Source of the DNA: Polytrichum commune
Lineage: Eukaryota; Streptophyta; Polytrichopsida; Polytrichales; Polytrichaceae
Direction: 5' to 3'
DNA length: 64,000 nucleotides
NCBI GenBank assembly: GCA_950295325.1
Contig: OX485806.1
Location: 1,862,001 to 1,926,000 of the forward strand
The position numbers were made by a program, and so were the translations under genes. Of this stretch, positions 1 through 10,111 are shown piece by piece. The notes beneath the pieces are model-generated. The model searched no databases, had not been told where the DNA came from, and saw nothing but the letters and a program-made list of their open reading frames with translations. Numbering within the stretch: position 1 is the first letter of the stretch; every line of letters starts with the position of its first letter.

Positions 1-84
1 CCCCAGTGATGTGGCAAAAAGCAGGCCCCACCTCTTCACCAACACCTAACTTAGATATATAGATGTCCCACATATTCTCCATTG

Positions 85-830
85 ACTAGAGTAGAGGCAC
101 CCATAACCGATCACTTACAAGATTATGTGACAAATTTGGAGAAGTATAAAGGTGGTGCAGTTTTTGCCGTGTAGGAAGATAGAAATCGGGAGCATTTCAA
201 AAATTTCGGTAACATCATTCCTTAAACTAAAATTATTGTAGTTTTTTTATGCCAAAAGTTGGCTTGAACAGATTACTGAATGTACAAAGTTTGTCATAAT
301 TGCTCATTCTTCCTTAGTTTAGCACTCAAAACCAAGACACGTGTTTCGGCATGATCGAAATTGAGACCCCGCTTGATCGAAATTGAGTCCCAACGTGATC
401 GAAATTACAGTACCCTGTAGATTGCTAATGGACCCCTGACCGGGGATAGGCGCCTCTAGTATACACTAACTTGTCCTATTAGAGTCGAACCACCTATTCC
501 CGACCAAAACCTCATTGGTAATCTAAAGGATATTGCTTAGACCATAACTAATAATGCAATGGCACATGTCCCTAGTTGTGAATGTTGAACCTCCTCACAA
601 AATGAGCAATTATGGCAAACTCTAGACATTGGTAATATGTTTGGGCCAACTTCTAACTTAAAAAATCCATAATGACTTCAATTTAAAGAACAAAATTACC
701 AAAACAAATTGTAGTCCTCATGATTTTCATTTTCCTACACGGGAAATATTTGCACCACCTTATACCTCTCCAGGTCCGGCGCACAATATCTTAAATGATC
801 AGTTATAAATGCCTCTACTATAGTGTGAGT
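85..830. repeat. Long inverted-repeat element, family A
   Basis: The left arm (about 85-310) is matched in inverted orientation by the right arm (about 590-825). Shared landmarks are the 'tagaggca' edge, 'ggtggtgca', 'gtgtaggaa' and 'cataattgctcatt'. The centre (340-410) carries three spaced copies of 'tgatcgaaatt', and a related single arm recurs at about 59230-59575, so this is a dispersed family. The arms are imperfect, so the insertion is old. No coding sequence is visible inside. Confidence 0.7.
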
Positions 831-1214
831 TACCATTTGGAATTACATAGTGCTATAACTTTTTATCAACATTTTTGTTTACCAATTAAGTTACATCATG
901 TTCTTGGATGTGCATAATGACTATTTATGTTATCCGTGTAAAAAGTGATAATGTCGGTAAAATGCTATAACAATGTGTAACTCGGAATGGTAAGACACAC
1001 AAATAGGGCAATCTAGTGTTTTAAGAGAATCGTTGGATTAAAATACTAAACCCACTCCCCATTTTGCAACCATCCTCCACAGGCATTCGGAAATTGGGCT
1101 ATCTTTGGGCCGACATGGACCTCCCGAGCCCAACATCAACCTATGGTGCGGATCAGTGCCCGGGAAGTTGTTGGGCATATATAGTCGGCCAAGATCCTCG
1201 TGATTCTAAATCCA

Positions 1215-2370
1215 GCCGGTTACATGTTGACGGCAGACATCCCCCCATACGAACTATGGGGGGTGTCAGATCCGGGCGGGGGCAGCCTCCTCGGAAATTT
1301 CTGAACCCGACCGAAAACTGCTGCCCGCCCTGCCCAACTTCGAAAAAAATATTGCTCTTGCATTCTTGAAGGCCGCTTGACTACAAATCCCATATTGAGT
1401 GCACTTCACCTTCAGGGTCTAAAATCCAATATATATGTGCACTTTCCACTAGTAAATAACAATTCATTGGGATATCATTCTGGAAGTGAAACCATCAATG
1501 AAGCATGTAATTAACTTGGAGGTCAAATAAAATTACAAAATCCTCATTAACATTGAGGTTATAATTTTTATGACTTACCATTTGAAATTGTCTTTGTCAT
1601 TCTAAAGTGAAACCTAAATTTAGTGTGTTGATTTAGTATGTATATTTTATAATATTTTAGTAATGCCGTCTACTTTCACAAGTATTCATACACATTCAAA
1701 CCATTTAAGTGTGATTTAATGTAATTAAGTCTAATTTATTCTGATTAATTCTAAGTAAGCCCAAATAAATCAGAAAGTATGCTTACCAAATTAAGTAAGA
1801 CACTTTCAAATAATTACATTAAATCACACGTAATTATGAAATAATTAATTAATTCCAGTAATTACATTAATTGATTTGAGTGTGTTTGAATACTTGTGAA
1901 AGTAGATGGCATTACTAAATTAATTGTAAAATATACATACTAAATCATCACACTAAATTTAGGTTTCACTTGAGAATGACAAAGACAATTTCAAATGGTA
2001 AGTCATAAAAATTATAACCTCAATGTTAATGAGGATTTTGTAATTTTATTTGACCTCCAAGTTAATTACATGCTTCATTGATGGTTTCACTTCTGGAATA
2101 ATATCCCAATGAATTTTTATTTACTAGTGAGAAGTGCACATATATATGGGATTTTAGACCTTGAAGGTGAAGTGCATTCAATATGGGATTTGTAGTCAAG
2201 CGGCCTTCAAGAATGCAAGAGCAATATTTTTTTCGAAGTTGGGCGGGGCGGGCAACAGTTTTCGGTCGGGTTTAGAAATTTCCGAGGAGGCTGCCCCCGC
2301 CCGGATCTGACACCCCCCATAGTTCGTATGGGGGGACTTAATGTCTGCCCATGTTGACATAACCTTCCGG
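1215..2370. repeat. Foldback element with about 480-bp arms
   Basis: The left arm (about 1226-1710) and right arm (about 1876-2352) are near-perfect reverse complements, sharing 'ggcagacat', 'ccccccatacgaac', 'ggcagcctcctcgg', 'gaatgcaagagcaatat' and 'caatgttaatgagg'. The roughly 165-bp loop holds a second, nested inverted repeat ('tgatttaatgtaatta' near 1713 against 'taattacattaaatca' near 1813). The whole could fold into one long stem of about 500 bp. There is no transposase frame; it looks like a MITE or foldback element. The open frame across 1064-1369 is only a translation of the arm. Confidence 0.85.
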
Positions 2371-4213
2371 TTCTGCTTTATTCATTTGAGGTATTTTCTT
2401 TCTATAGATTCCTCTCAAATGATGGGTAATTGTCCGGAAGTCTCCAACTTCAACCGGTTATTTCTCACACTCAACTGGTTCATTTGCAACTAACTGTTGG
2501 TTCTCCCTGAGCAGTGGTGTGGATCAGTGTTCAAGTTCGAAGTGTGCACATGCATTTCAATGTGAAGGGCTTCAAAATAATCACACTTCACTCAAACTTT
2601 CAAACTTTTTTGCAACACTTCACAAAAACAAAAACTTGATATTGGCCGTTTTGTATTGAATATAATTACATTATGTCTCACTATACTGAAGAAGTACATT
2701 GTCGTATGAATTTTTTATTTTTCATACCCTAAATAGATTTCAAGTGCCTTCTTTGAACCAAAAAAAGTTGAAGTTACCTAGTATGAATAGGCAATTGTCT
2801 TCGAATGGCAGAAAGTAGTTATTGCTAGGACTATGGCCTAATTTTTCAAGGGGCAAGAAGGAGATAACTACCCTGAGGAGAAGGAGAGAGGAGGCTAGTC
2901 TTTTGTTGTAGGTGGCCACAGGCCGGAACTAAGTTTTTTGTGATATTATAACTTTTTGCTGAAATTATGGATCCTCGGAGTTGACTTGGTTTTGAGTATC
3001 ATAGTTATCTGAAGGCCCATATGTGTGATTTGCATACCCTAAGTCAATTCGGTGAAAGTGTTTGAGTACAAGTTAATTGACAAATTGATCAAGACCAAGT
3101 CCTGAGTTTTTATTGTATGCATTGACCGGAAGGCACTTCGTATTTTGTCAGTCTTAATATTCGGTGGCGGTATATGGGTAATTTAACCCCTAAGTGCCCA
3201 AGCCTTTCGGAGTGCATTTTTCCTAAGAAATATGTACATGGCTTTAATACAATCCCCAATGGAGGAATTTGTCTTTTATCCAAAATCTAACCGTATAGAT
3301 GTTTAAAGAACTTGTTTATTAGTATGCATACCAATTTTGAGACCGAGATTGCATAAGAGTTGTGAGATTTAAACAAGAGAAATGTATACATTTTTTTTTT
3401 GTATGCCGCCCCTCCCCACAATGTTGGTATGATTTGTTCATAAGTTTTTTTAGGAGTTTGAGGTGACACGAACAACTCCAACATGTGAAAGAATGCGAAA
3501 ATATGATTCCAAAGACCCTATGTATGCATATAGAGCTATCCCAATCATTTTGCAATCCTCCTTGCAATTCTTGAAATGCATTTTCTTCATTGCAACATTT
3601 GACGATTTCATATTGTAAATTACTTCACATTGGTATTTGTGAATACTAATATTCAACGGTAAAAAATACAGAATTTTTTTACTCTTTTCACTACGACATT
3701 TTTCAAAAGAAATGAATAATGGGAACTCTTTGGATGTCAAAAACAAGTACAATAGTCCAATTAGCTAAAACATTGGGGAAATAGTAAAACACCTTCTCCA
3801 CCCATTCCCTACATCACGGGTGCGACCCCACTCCACTTACAAGGTACCTTCTCCAACCTACCACCTAATTGCCACCTAATTGTCCCTATCCACTAATGGA
3901 AGTGCATAGGTATTCTAAAAGTGACCCCGCTGCTCCCGGCCCCGCCATGGAGGATGCTGCCAAAAAAAACCACATAAGTCAAAAGGCATAACTTCTTAAA
4001 AAAAAAACATTTTAGTATGAAACTTTTTTTTGCCAGTAGGTATAATGTTTGTGCACGTTTTCCAATTGGAGAATCCCCAAAAAGGATCGCTATTCCTCTA
4101 AACCCCCCAAAAACCCTATAATCCCTACAATATTACATATAACTACAAATCCTTCTAACTTTTGCATGTGAAAAATATTCCCTTCAATTAAAAATTGGAC
4201 GGTGAACCGCCTT
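2371..4213. other. Gene-free AT-rich stretch
   Basis: No convincing gene is seen. Short open frames on the minus strand at 3287-3752 overlap one another in different frames, are rich in F, L and K as expected of random AT-rich DNA, and show no recognisable motif. Confidence 0.6.
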
Positions 4214-5330
4214 TCAACACTCTCCTATGTGCATGTAGTGCCCAAGGCAACATCGGCAATATGTTTGGCACCGTATATGACACTCACAACATACTTTGCG
4301 AAGGTGGCTCCACATGGGCATGTGTAAAAGTGCTTCGTGGCGATTGAAACGAAAAGTGCACTTGCGAGATCGAAGGTGATGTGATGCTAAAACCTTTGCC
4401 AAATGGAGTTGAAAAGATTTGTGACTCAAGGTTTTGGTTCCTAGAATCAAAGATTGTTTAGAGTGAAGTTTCCACATGTTTACCACCGTGGTGTCCAAGA
4501 GGAAAAAAAGCCTATGCCACCACTTGTGAGTGCGAACTTGACAAGAATATTCCCCCTAAGTTGGTCGGCGACATCCACCCCTCGCATGTACGTGGTATAT
4601 TGGAAGTGCATGGGAGATGTCTCAACCGCCTTTCGTAGATGTCCCACTCGCCGTTGAACAACTGGACACTCTTCACCGACCCCATGGATTGGTGGTGCCA
4701 CCGTAGACATAACAAGAACCGGTTTTTTGTCAACCCATACTATGGCGCTAAGTTGTTTGGATTTATGCGTTCTCCATTCCAAATGCCCTCGAGTGTATTT
4801 TGTATAGAATGATTTTTTGGCCAATGCCGTTGGGAGGCCAATGCGATCGGCCCTAACCGTACCCGTTGCATAAGTGTTTTTATCCAAAAGATCCATAAAT
4901 AAAGGCACAGAGGAGAAAAAATTGTCCATGACCACTATATGACCCCTATTTTCCAACCCACGTAATAATCCATGTACCACATTCGCACCTTACTTAGCCT
5001 CACCCCTTTTGGAACCTTTGATACCGGGAACCCCCTTGTTGGCTCCACAATAAACCTCAAACGTCCACACATACCTCGCTTCTGAATCCGTAAGGCACCA
5101 AACTTTGATGCCCCATTTAGTTGGTTTTTTAGGCATGTATTGACGAATGCCACAATACTTATCCTTGTATTGTATCATCATTTCGTATATGATCACATTG
5201 TCCCCCAAATTCCACATATCCTTGCACCGATCCCTAATTTCATCTAATAGCCACCTCAATTTCACCAACTTGTCAAATTCAACACTTGTTCGGTCCAAGG
5301 TTGCTCCATGGTCATTATGCACATGTAAAC
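4214..5330 (-). pseudogene. piggyBac-like transposase, broken and N-truncated
   Basis: Read on the minus strand, the frame has the hallmarks of piggyBac-derived (PGBD-like) transposases in order: 'RQYMPKKPTKWGIKVW', then 'LENRGHIVVMDNFFSSVPLF', 'GTVRADRIGLP', 'MRGVDVADQLR', 'HKWWHRLFFLLD' and a Cys-rich tail ('CCEC..C..YCRCC'). The family uses a DDD catalytic triad. The second Asp (MDNFF) and third Asp (GVDVADQ) are present, but the first Asp, expected just before 'EMMI', is Tyr. An in-frame TAA at 4990-4992 and a frameshift near 4540-4560 break the gene. The N-terminal half is missing because an LTR begins at 5331, just upstream of the surviving frame. It is almost certainly dead. Confidence 0.85.
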
Positions 5331-5875
5331 TGTAAGGCCAAATCCACCACCCTTAAGCGTCCTAGTCCGGGTGATGACTTTGAGAATCACATTTATCTAT
5401 TACAACTTTGAACCATGTGCAAGGTAATTTTCATGTTCAAATGAACACGTATTGTCTCACTCATTGTGCTTTATTAATGTTGGCCTCTTGGCTTGTGCTA
5501 GAGTTGGCTTTCTCAAGAGTCCAACCCGCGGCTTTAGCCGCACATGCCCTTACGGACATTCCCCTCACTCTTTTGATCTTCACCCCATTTCTCTTGCCAT
5601 TGCAAGAGTCCTCCACATTTTCCATTAATAATGCAAGTGAGTTATTTGGAACGATAAGTCCAAGTGTTGAAAAACACTTTTATCAATGGTCAAACACACT
5701 CATACAAACCCACACGTGGTATCAACTAGCCCAATGAATCTAACTATTTAGCCACCCCTAAAAATGGCCTAATGTGATTTAGTTTTTTATGTGCTAACAC
5801 TCACTAATTGAGCTAGCCTTGCTAACCCCTAGATGGTCTAAAATGATTTGTTGCTAAACCTCGCGGCTGCATATG

Positions 5876-6024
5876 CCCCAGTCTCGGTGTGGTCTAACCT
5901 CCAGCAGCCTAGCTGTGTCCGCCACAGTCTCGGTGTGGTCTCACCTCCAGCAGCCCAGCTGCATATGCCACAGTCTCGGTGTGGTCTAACCTCCAGCAGC
6001 CTAGCTGCATCCGCCACAGTCTAT
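5876..6024. repeat. 46-bp tandem repeat
   Basis: The string 'gtctcggtgtggtct' recurs at 5881, 5927 and 5973, with a degenerate start at 6019, giving a 46-bp period. Units alternate between 'gcatatgcc' and 'tgtccgcc/catccgcc' variants, as if a two-unit block had been duplicated. It lies inside the old LTR. Confidence 0.85.
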
Positions 6025-6330
6025 GGGTTACAATACCCGAATGGGTATCACAACTACTAGTTGCACCTTAATACAAACCCTCTCATTCCCTAATCACATG
6101 TTTTCTAAGTTTGTCTTCTTCTTTCCTTTTCCTTGCTCCTAAGTAATGAACTAATTTAACACACTAATTTCACTAACTACTAACTAATCAACACGTGCAA
6201 TCTTAAACTCTAAGAGCTCCCTCACTTGGGAGGCATTGAGAGGGGGAGCTTAACTAACTACCTTCACTAACAACTAATAACCCACCCACTTGGCTCAAGT
6301 TCTTAAGAGCTTGCTCCCTTGAGAGCACTT

Positions 6331-6460
6331 GATGGAGAGAGAGGAAAATGAGAGAAAAACACCTTAAGTAGCAAAGAGGGAGAGAGGGAGAGATGGAGAG
6401 AGAGGAAAATGAGAGAAAAACACCTTAAGTAGCAAAGAGGGAGAGAGGGAGAGAGGGAGA
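6331..6460. repeat. 61-bp direct repeat and GA-rich tract
   Basis: A block beginning 'gatggagagagaggaaaat' is repeated after 61 bp (6331 and 6392), followed by (GGGAGA)n. This is purine-rich simple sequence inside the old LTR. Confidence 0.8.
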
Positions 6461-6713
6461 GAGAGGTGAGGATAGGGTGAGAGGATTAGCATCCCCCAAT
6501 CACAATCCTTTAACCCTCTCCTCCAAAGTAGGGACTAATCCCCATCCACCAAGCTTCCTTCTTCCTAAACTAACAAAGTGGATCCAAAAGTGGGCATTTA
6601 ACCCGTGGAGCTCACCTTGCCTCACCTTACCCCCTACTCACATAATCAAGGCATCCTCTTATTGAAATCAACCTTGAAATAATTACACAACACCACCTAA
6701 TGCCTAAAGTTAA

Positions 6714-8849
6714 TGTGGGAACCCACAAACACCAAAAGTTCCGGATTGGCGGGTTTTTGTGCAAAATCCGGATATTTCCGGGTGACCTTAGTATCGTCCA
6801 GGGATTCTGTGAAGTGTAGGAGGTAGAGACTTTCCGGAACTGTTTGTTTCCCCTCTTCTTTTATATTTTCCGGAAATCCTAGTTTCCGGCCTTTTTGAAG
6901 TCATCCTGTATCCGGAACTTCCTCTTCCGGATTTGACTCCTAAGTCCCAGACGGATTGTTTCCTCCCTAAAATATCTTTGTACTACGTTCTATCCTCCTT
7001 TAATGATGGGTATTTTCCGGTGAAGACGTCCTTCTCTAGAGGGGGGGTCCGGATCTTCCCTCACAACCAAGCCGAATTGATCAGGTCCGGATTGGCAGGT
7101 CACACAGGGAGTCCGGATTACCTCCTAGGACTACAACGACAGGAGGGTGCCGGATTCCACCAAGGGGGGTAAGCTCAACAGAGTGAAAGAGTGATCCGTA
7201 CCACGTTCCGGAATATCTTGTCTCTACGCTACTCGGATATCCGGATCGATGGTGTCTCCTTCCCCCTTCCTCCGGATCTGTATCCCCTCATCCGGAATCC
7301 TAACTTACTCCTGTACTTCTCCGGATCTCATCCGGCTAGTACTACCTTTGGCTCTACTGAATCCAAGCTAACTAGGCGATCCGTACCATTTTCCGGATTG
7401 GTCCGTCTAAAGGCGGTGGGACCTCTTCAGAAGCTCGGATGGCATGAATCCGGATCCCTCCCGGACTTCACCCAATCCTCCCAGCGGCTATCCCACCTAG
7501 ACGTTTCCCGACCAGTCGGAAAAATGAGGTTTCCCTCCCACTACACCCGGAAAGGTTCCGGAAGGTAATGACTAGTGATCTGATCCGGGTCTCCCCTTCC
7601 GGCGGACGGATCCGGTATACAACTGCCTGGGGCTCTACTAAATCTGAGATAACTGGGCGATCCGTACCACTTTCCGGATTGTTCCGTCCGAGGGCGGTGA
7701 GACCTCTCAGAAGATCGGATGGCGTAAATTCGGATCCCTTCCGGATTTTACCCAGTCCTACCAGCGGCTATCCCACCCGGACGTTACCCAAACATCCGGA
7801 ATAGTGAGGTTTCCTTCCCACTACACTCAAAAAGGATCCCTAGGCTTGCAACCGGATCTAATCCGGGTTTCCTCTCCTTTGTCCTATTCGGACTTCCTAC
7901 TCCTTCCTTACTTCTAGCGTACAACAACCTCCCAATCCGTCCGTGCACAAAACAAATGAGAATAGGTGAAGATCTAGAGTTTTATTGAGTAGGGAGCAAC
8001 ACAATACAACAATGGAGAAGGAACACTCCTCAAGCTCCTTATTCAGCCTTAAGTAGAGGCTGTGATCCCTAACTAAGGGTGGCGGCCCAGGCGGCCGCCC
8101 TGGAAAACCCTAACTGCGAGAAATCCGGAACTTCGGACTTTTCGGATTTCTCGGAAGATCCGGAATTCCCGGATCTTGATCCGCTGACACAAAATTTGAA
8201 TTGCATGCTCGCCTAAGTCTGATCTACCTATTCCTGCTGTCCTAATTCTGATCTACCTACAGCTGCATGCCTAAGTCTAATTCAAGTGGTGTGGTGCTTT
8301 TTCGCCGCCTTTCCATTTTTGGTTTGACTTGGTAATCCGTTGATGGCGGAAGCTCCTCCTCCGGGGGCAAAAGAGTCTCCTTGGTTGCTGAAGGCCCTAG
8401 CCGCTGAAGGCCCGGTTTGCTCCCGGGATCCGGAATTTGACTTAGATCCGGAATTCGACTGGGATCCGGAAACTGACTCCAATCCGGAATCATGGGGTTT
8501 CGGGGTTCTGGCTGGTTGACTGGGCCCGACACCTGCTCAAATTCATCCTCTTCCCGTGCCTCTGGCATTTTGATGCGGGCTCAAACACTCAATCCATCCG
8601 GATTTCTCTCATCCGGATTTCCCTCATCCGGACAGTTTCCCAACGGCATTTCTAGGTTAAATTCCGGTCCGGCCAAAGTATCAGTTTTAACCATTTTATC
8701 GTGTAAGGCGGAGCTCAAAAACCCATTATTCCTAATACGGCTAAAACACTCAAATAAACCTGATTACCCCTAGGTTAGCATGGTAAAATATGGAATTTGG
8801 ATCCGTATTTCCGTATTTCCGTATTCCGGCGAAAAAGTGGGCTCCCACA
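6714..8849. mobile_element. Solo LTR (2136 bp) with 5-bp TSD GTTAA
   Basis: The unit begins TGTGGGAACCCACA and ends GTGGGCTCCCACA, so it has TG...CA termini with an inverted terminal repeat. It is flanked by GTTAA on both sides (6709-6713 and 8850-8854). The sequence outside continues the interrupted older LTR. There is no gag or pol inside, which fits an LTR-LTR recombination remnant. The interior is crowded with the tetramer CCGG and the hexamer TCCGGA or close variants. Short open frames within it (for example 7191-7568 and 8257-8568) have no recognisable domain. Confidence 0.8.
7350..7890. repeat. Diverged 281-bp tandem duplication
   Basis: 'ggctctact' at 7350 recurs at 7631. Both copies then carry 'gcgatccgtaccac/t', 'ttccggattg', 'gcggctatcccacc' and 'gaggtttcc.tcccactaca'. 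This is an internal duplication of the solo LTR. Confidence 0.8.
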
Positions 8850-8902
8850 GTTAAATCCACACCACACTTCACTCTTTTTATGTTTTGTGAATCATCATAA
8901 CA

Positions 8903-9180
8903 CAGGGTTGTCTATCGCGACGTCATGACGGTGTCGTGCCGTCATGTCGTGTCGTGTCGTGACGGACCCCTCCGTCACGACACAATAGGGTCCACGTAGG
9001 GTCAACATAGGGGGAATGGACTAGGGTGGGTAAAATACTTACCTTCTTGCCAAGGTGGCGTCCTATGTGGTAGAAAACGCCGACGTGGATGTGCATATTT
9101 CCCTTGCCAAGTAAACCATTTTGCCATTGTGTTTAGGGTTCTGTTAAAATCAAAGTAGAAAAATATGACTAAGGAGGGTG
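8903..9180. mobile_element. hAT-like terminus
   Basis: The sequence starts CAGGGTTGTCTATCGCGACG, and 8903-9180 is the reverse complement, with divergence, of the right end of the complete hAT-like element at 17667-19598. Subterminal repeats of 'tcgtgacgg/cgtcatgacgg' are shared. It has inserted into the old LTR, which stops at 8902. The 8 bp before it are TCATAACA. I could not find the matching right end with that duplication in this window, so the element's extent is unknown; it may include the kinase gene downstream. Confidence 0.65.
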
Positions 9181-9840
9181 TGGGGCGGACGGGGGAGGGG
9201 GGTGGAGCGGACGGACGGGGGGTGGTGCGGACGGGGGTGGGGCGGACGGAGGGGGGTGGAGCGGACGGACGGGGGGTGGTGCGGACGGGGGAGGGGGGTG
9301 GTGCGGACGGGGGTGGGGCGGACGGAGGGGCGTGGAGCAAACGGGGGTGGGGCGGACGGAGGGGGGTGGAGCGGACGGGGGTGGGGCGTGGGGCAGACGG
9401 GGGTGGGGCGGATGGAGGGGGGTGGAGCGGACGGGGGAGGGGGGGGGGGAGCGGAAGGGGGTTGGGAACGCGGGGGGGGGGGGGGGGGAACGCTGGAGCG
9501 GACGGGGGAACGCGGAGGGCTCCGTCCGCCCCAAGTTCCCTCACGTCCACCCCACGTTCCCCCTCCGTGCGTTCACGTTCCCACCCGTTCCCTTCCGTCC
9601 GCCCGAGTTCCCTACCGCGTTCCCCTCCCGTCCGCCCCACGTTCCCTCCCGTCCGCCCCATGTTCCCGCCCGTTCCCTCCCGTCCGCGCTCCGTTCCCTT
9701 CCGTCCGCCCGAGTTCCCCTACGTCCGCCCCCTCGTTCCCTCCGTCCGCCCGAGTTCCCCTACGTCCGCCCCCTCGTTCCCTCCGTCCGCCCCCGCGTTC
9801 CCACGTTCCCCATACGTCCTTTTCGTGCCCCATGTCAAAT
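9180..9840. repeat. GC-rich GGGCGGACGG minisatellite
   Basis: Irregular tandem units of about 20-25 bp, 'gggg(t)ggggcggacgg', run to about 9500. They are then followed by the complementary pattern (ccgtccgcccca/cgttccc) to about 9810, so the two halves could pair. Similar material lies at 12840-12930, 17890-18070 and 19100-19320. Long open frames here in all phases are compositional and not genes. Confidence 0.85.
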
Positions 9841-9878
9841 CCGACCGGGATCCCATAATGATTGTGCTCCCCTTTGCC

Positions 9879-9886
9879 TATATAAA
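9879..9886 (+). promoter_or_regulatory. Probable TATA box of the kinase gene
   Basis: TATATAAA lies in an otherwise GC-rich setting about 230 bp before the kinase start codon at 10112. It is followed by a pyrimidine-rich leader with 'ctcactttcctctcctcc' and several 'attcactcactc' units. Spacing and context suit a core promoter, but this is inference from sequence only. Confidence 0.45.
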
Positions 9887-10111
9887 GCCGTGGGGCTTTA
9901 GTTCCCCTCACTTTCCTCTCCTCCCACCACAAAGGGACCCGAGACCTTGTTGCCGTCCCAAGGACAGCGGCACCGCGCGGGTCTCAGGGGGTTTGGGAGG
10001 GCAGGGCAAATTGTGGGGGAACCCTCGCAATTTTTTTTCCAGATTCACGCACTCATTTCTACATTCACTCACTCCTTTCTACATTCATTCACTCACGCGG
10101 TTTTTTTCACG

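Larger units (their letters stand above)
5331..6713 (-). mobile_element. Diverged LTR, main portion
   Basis: It starts 'TGTAAGGCCAAA' and carries 'CACCCTTAAGCGTCC', matching the LTR edge at 26771 and 34926 (TGTGAGGCCAAA). Shared internal landmarks include 'cttgccat.gc.agagt.ctccacatt.tccattaa' and 'gcaagtgtt'. It is a diverged copy of the same LTR family. It is interrupted at 6713 by a second LTR and resumes at 8855-8902 ('cacttcactctttttatgtttt'), where an hAT-like terminus cuts it again. No internal retroelement coding region is attached, so it was probably a solo LTR before it was cut. Confidence 0.75.

Noticed and set aside
1064-1369. 101-codon open frame
   Set aside because: It runs into the left arm of the foldback element and has no known motif.
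9165-9932. Long overlapping open frames in several phases on both strands
   Set aside because: They are translations of the GGGCGGACGG minisatellite (Gly/Arg/Ala or Pro/Ser/Arg repeats) with no domain; stop codons are simply rare in such GC-rich sequence.
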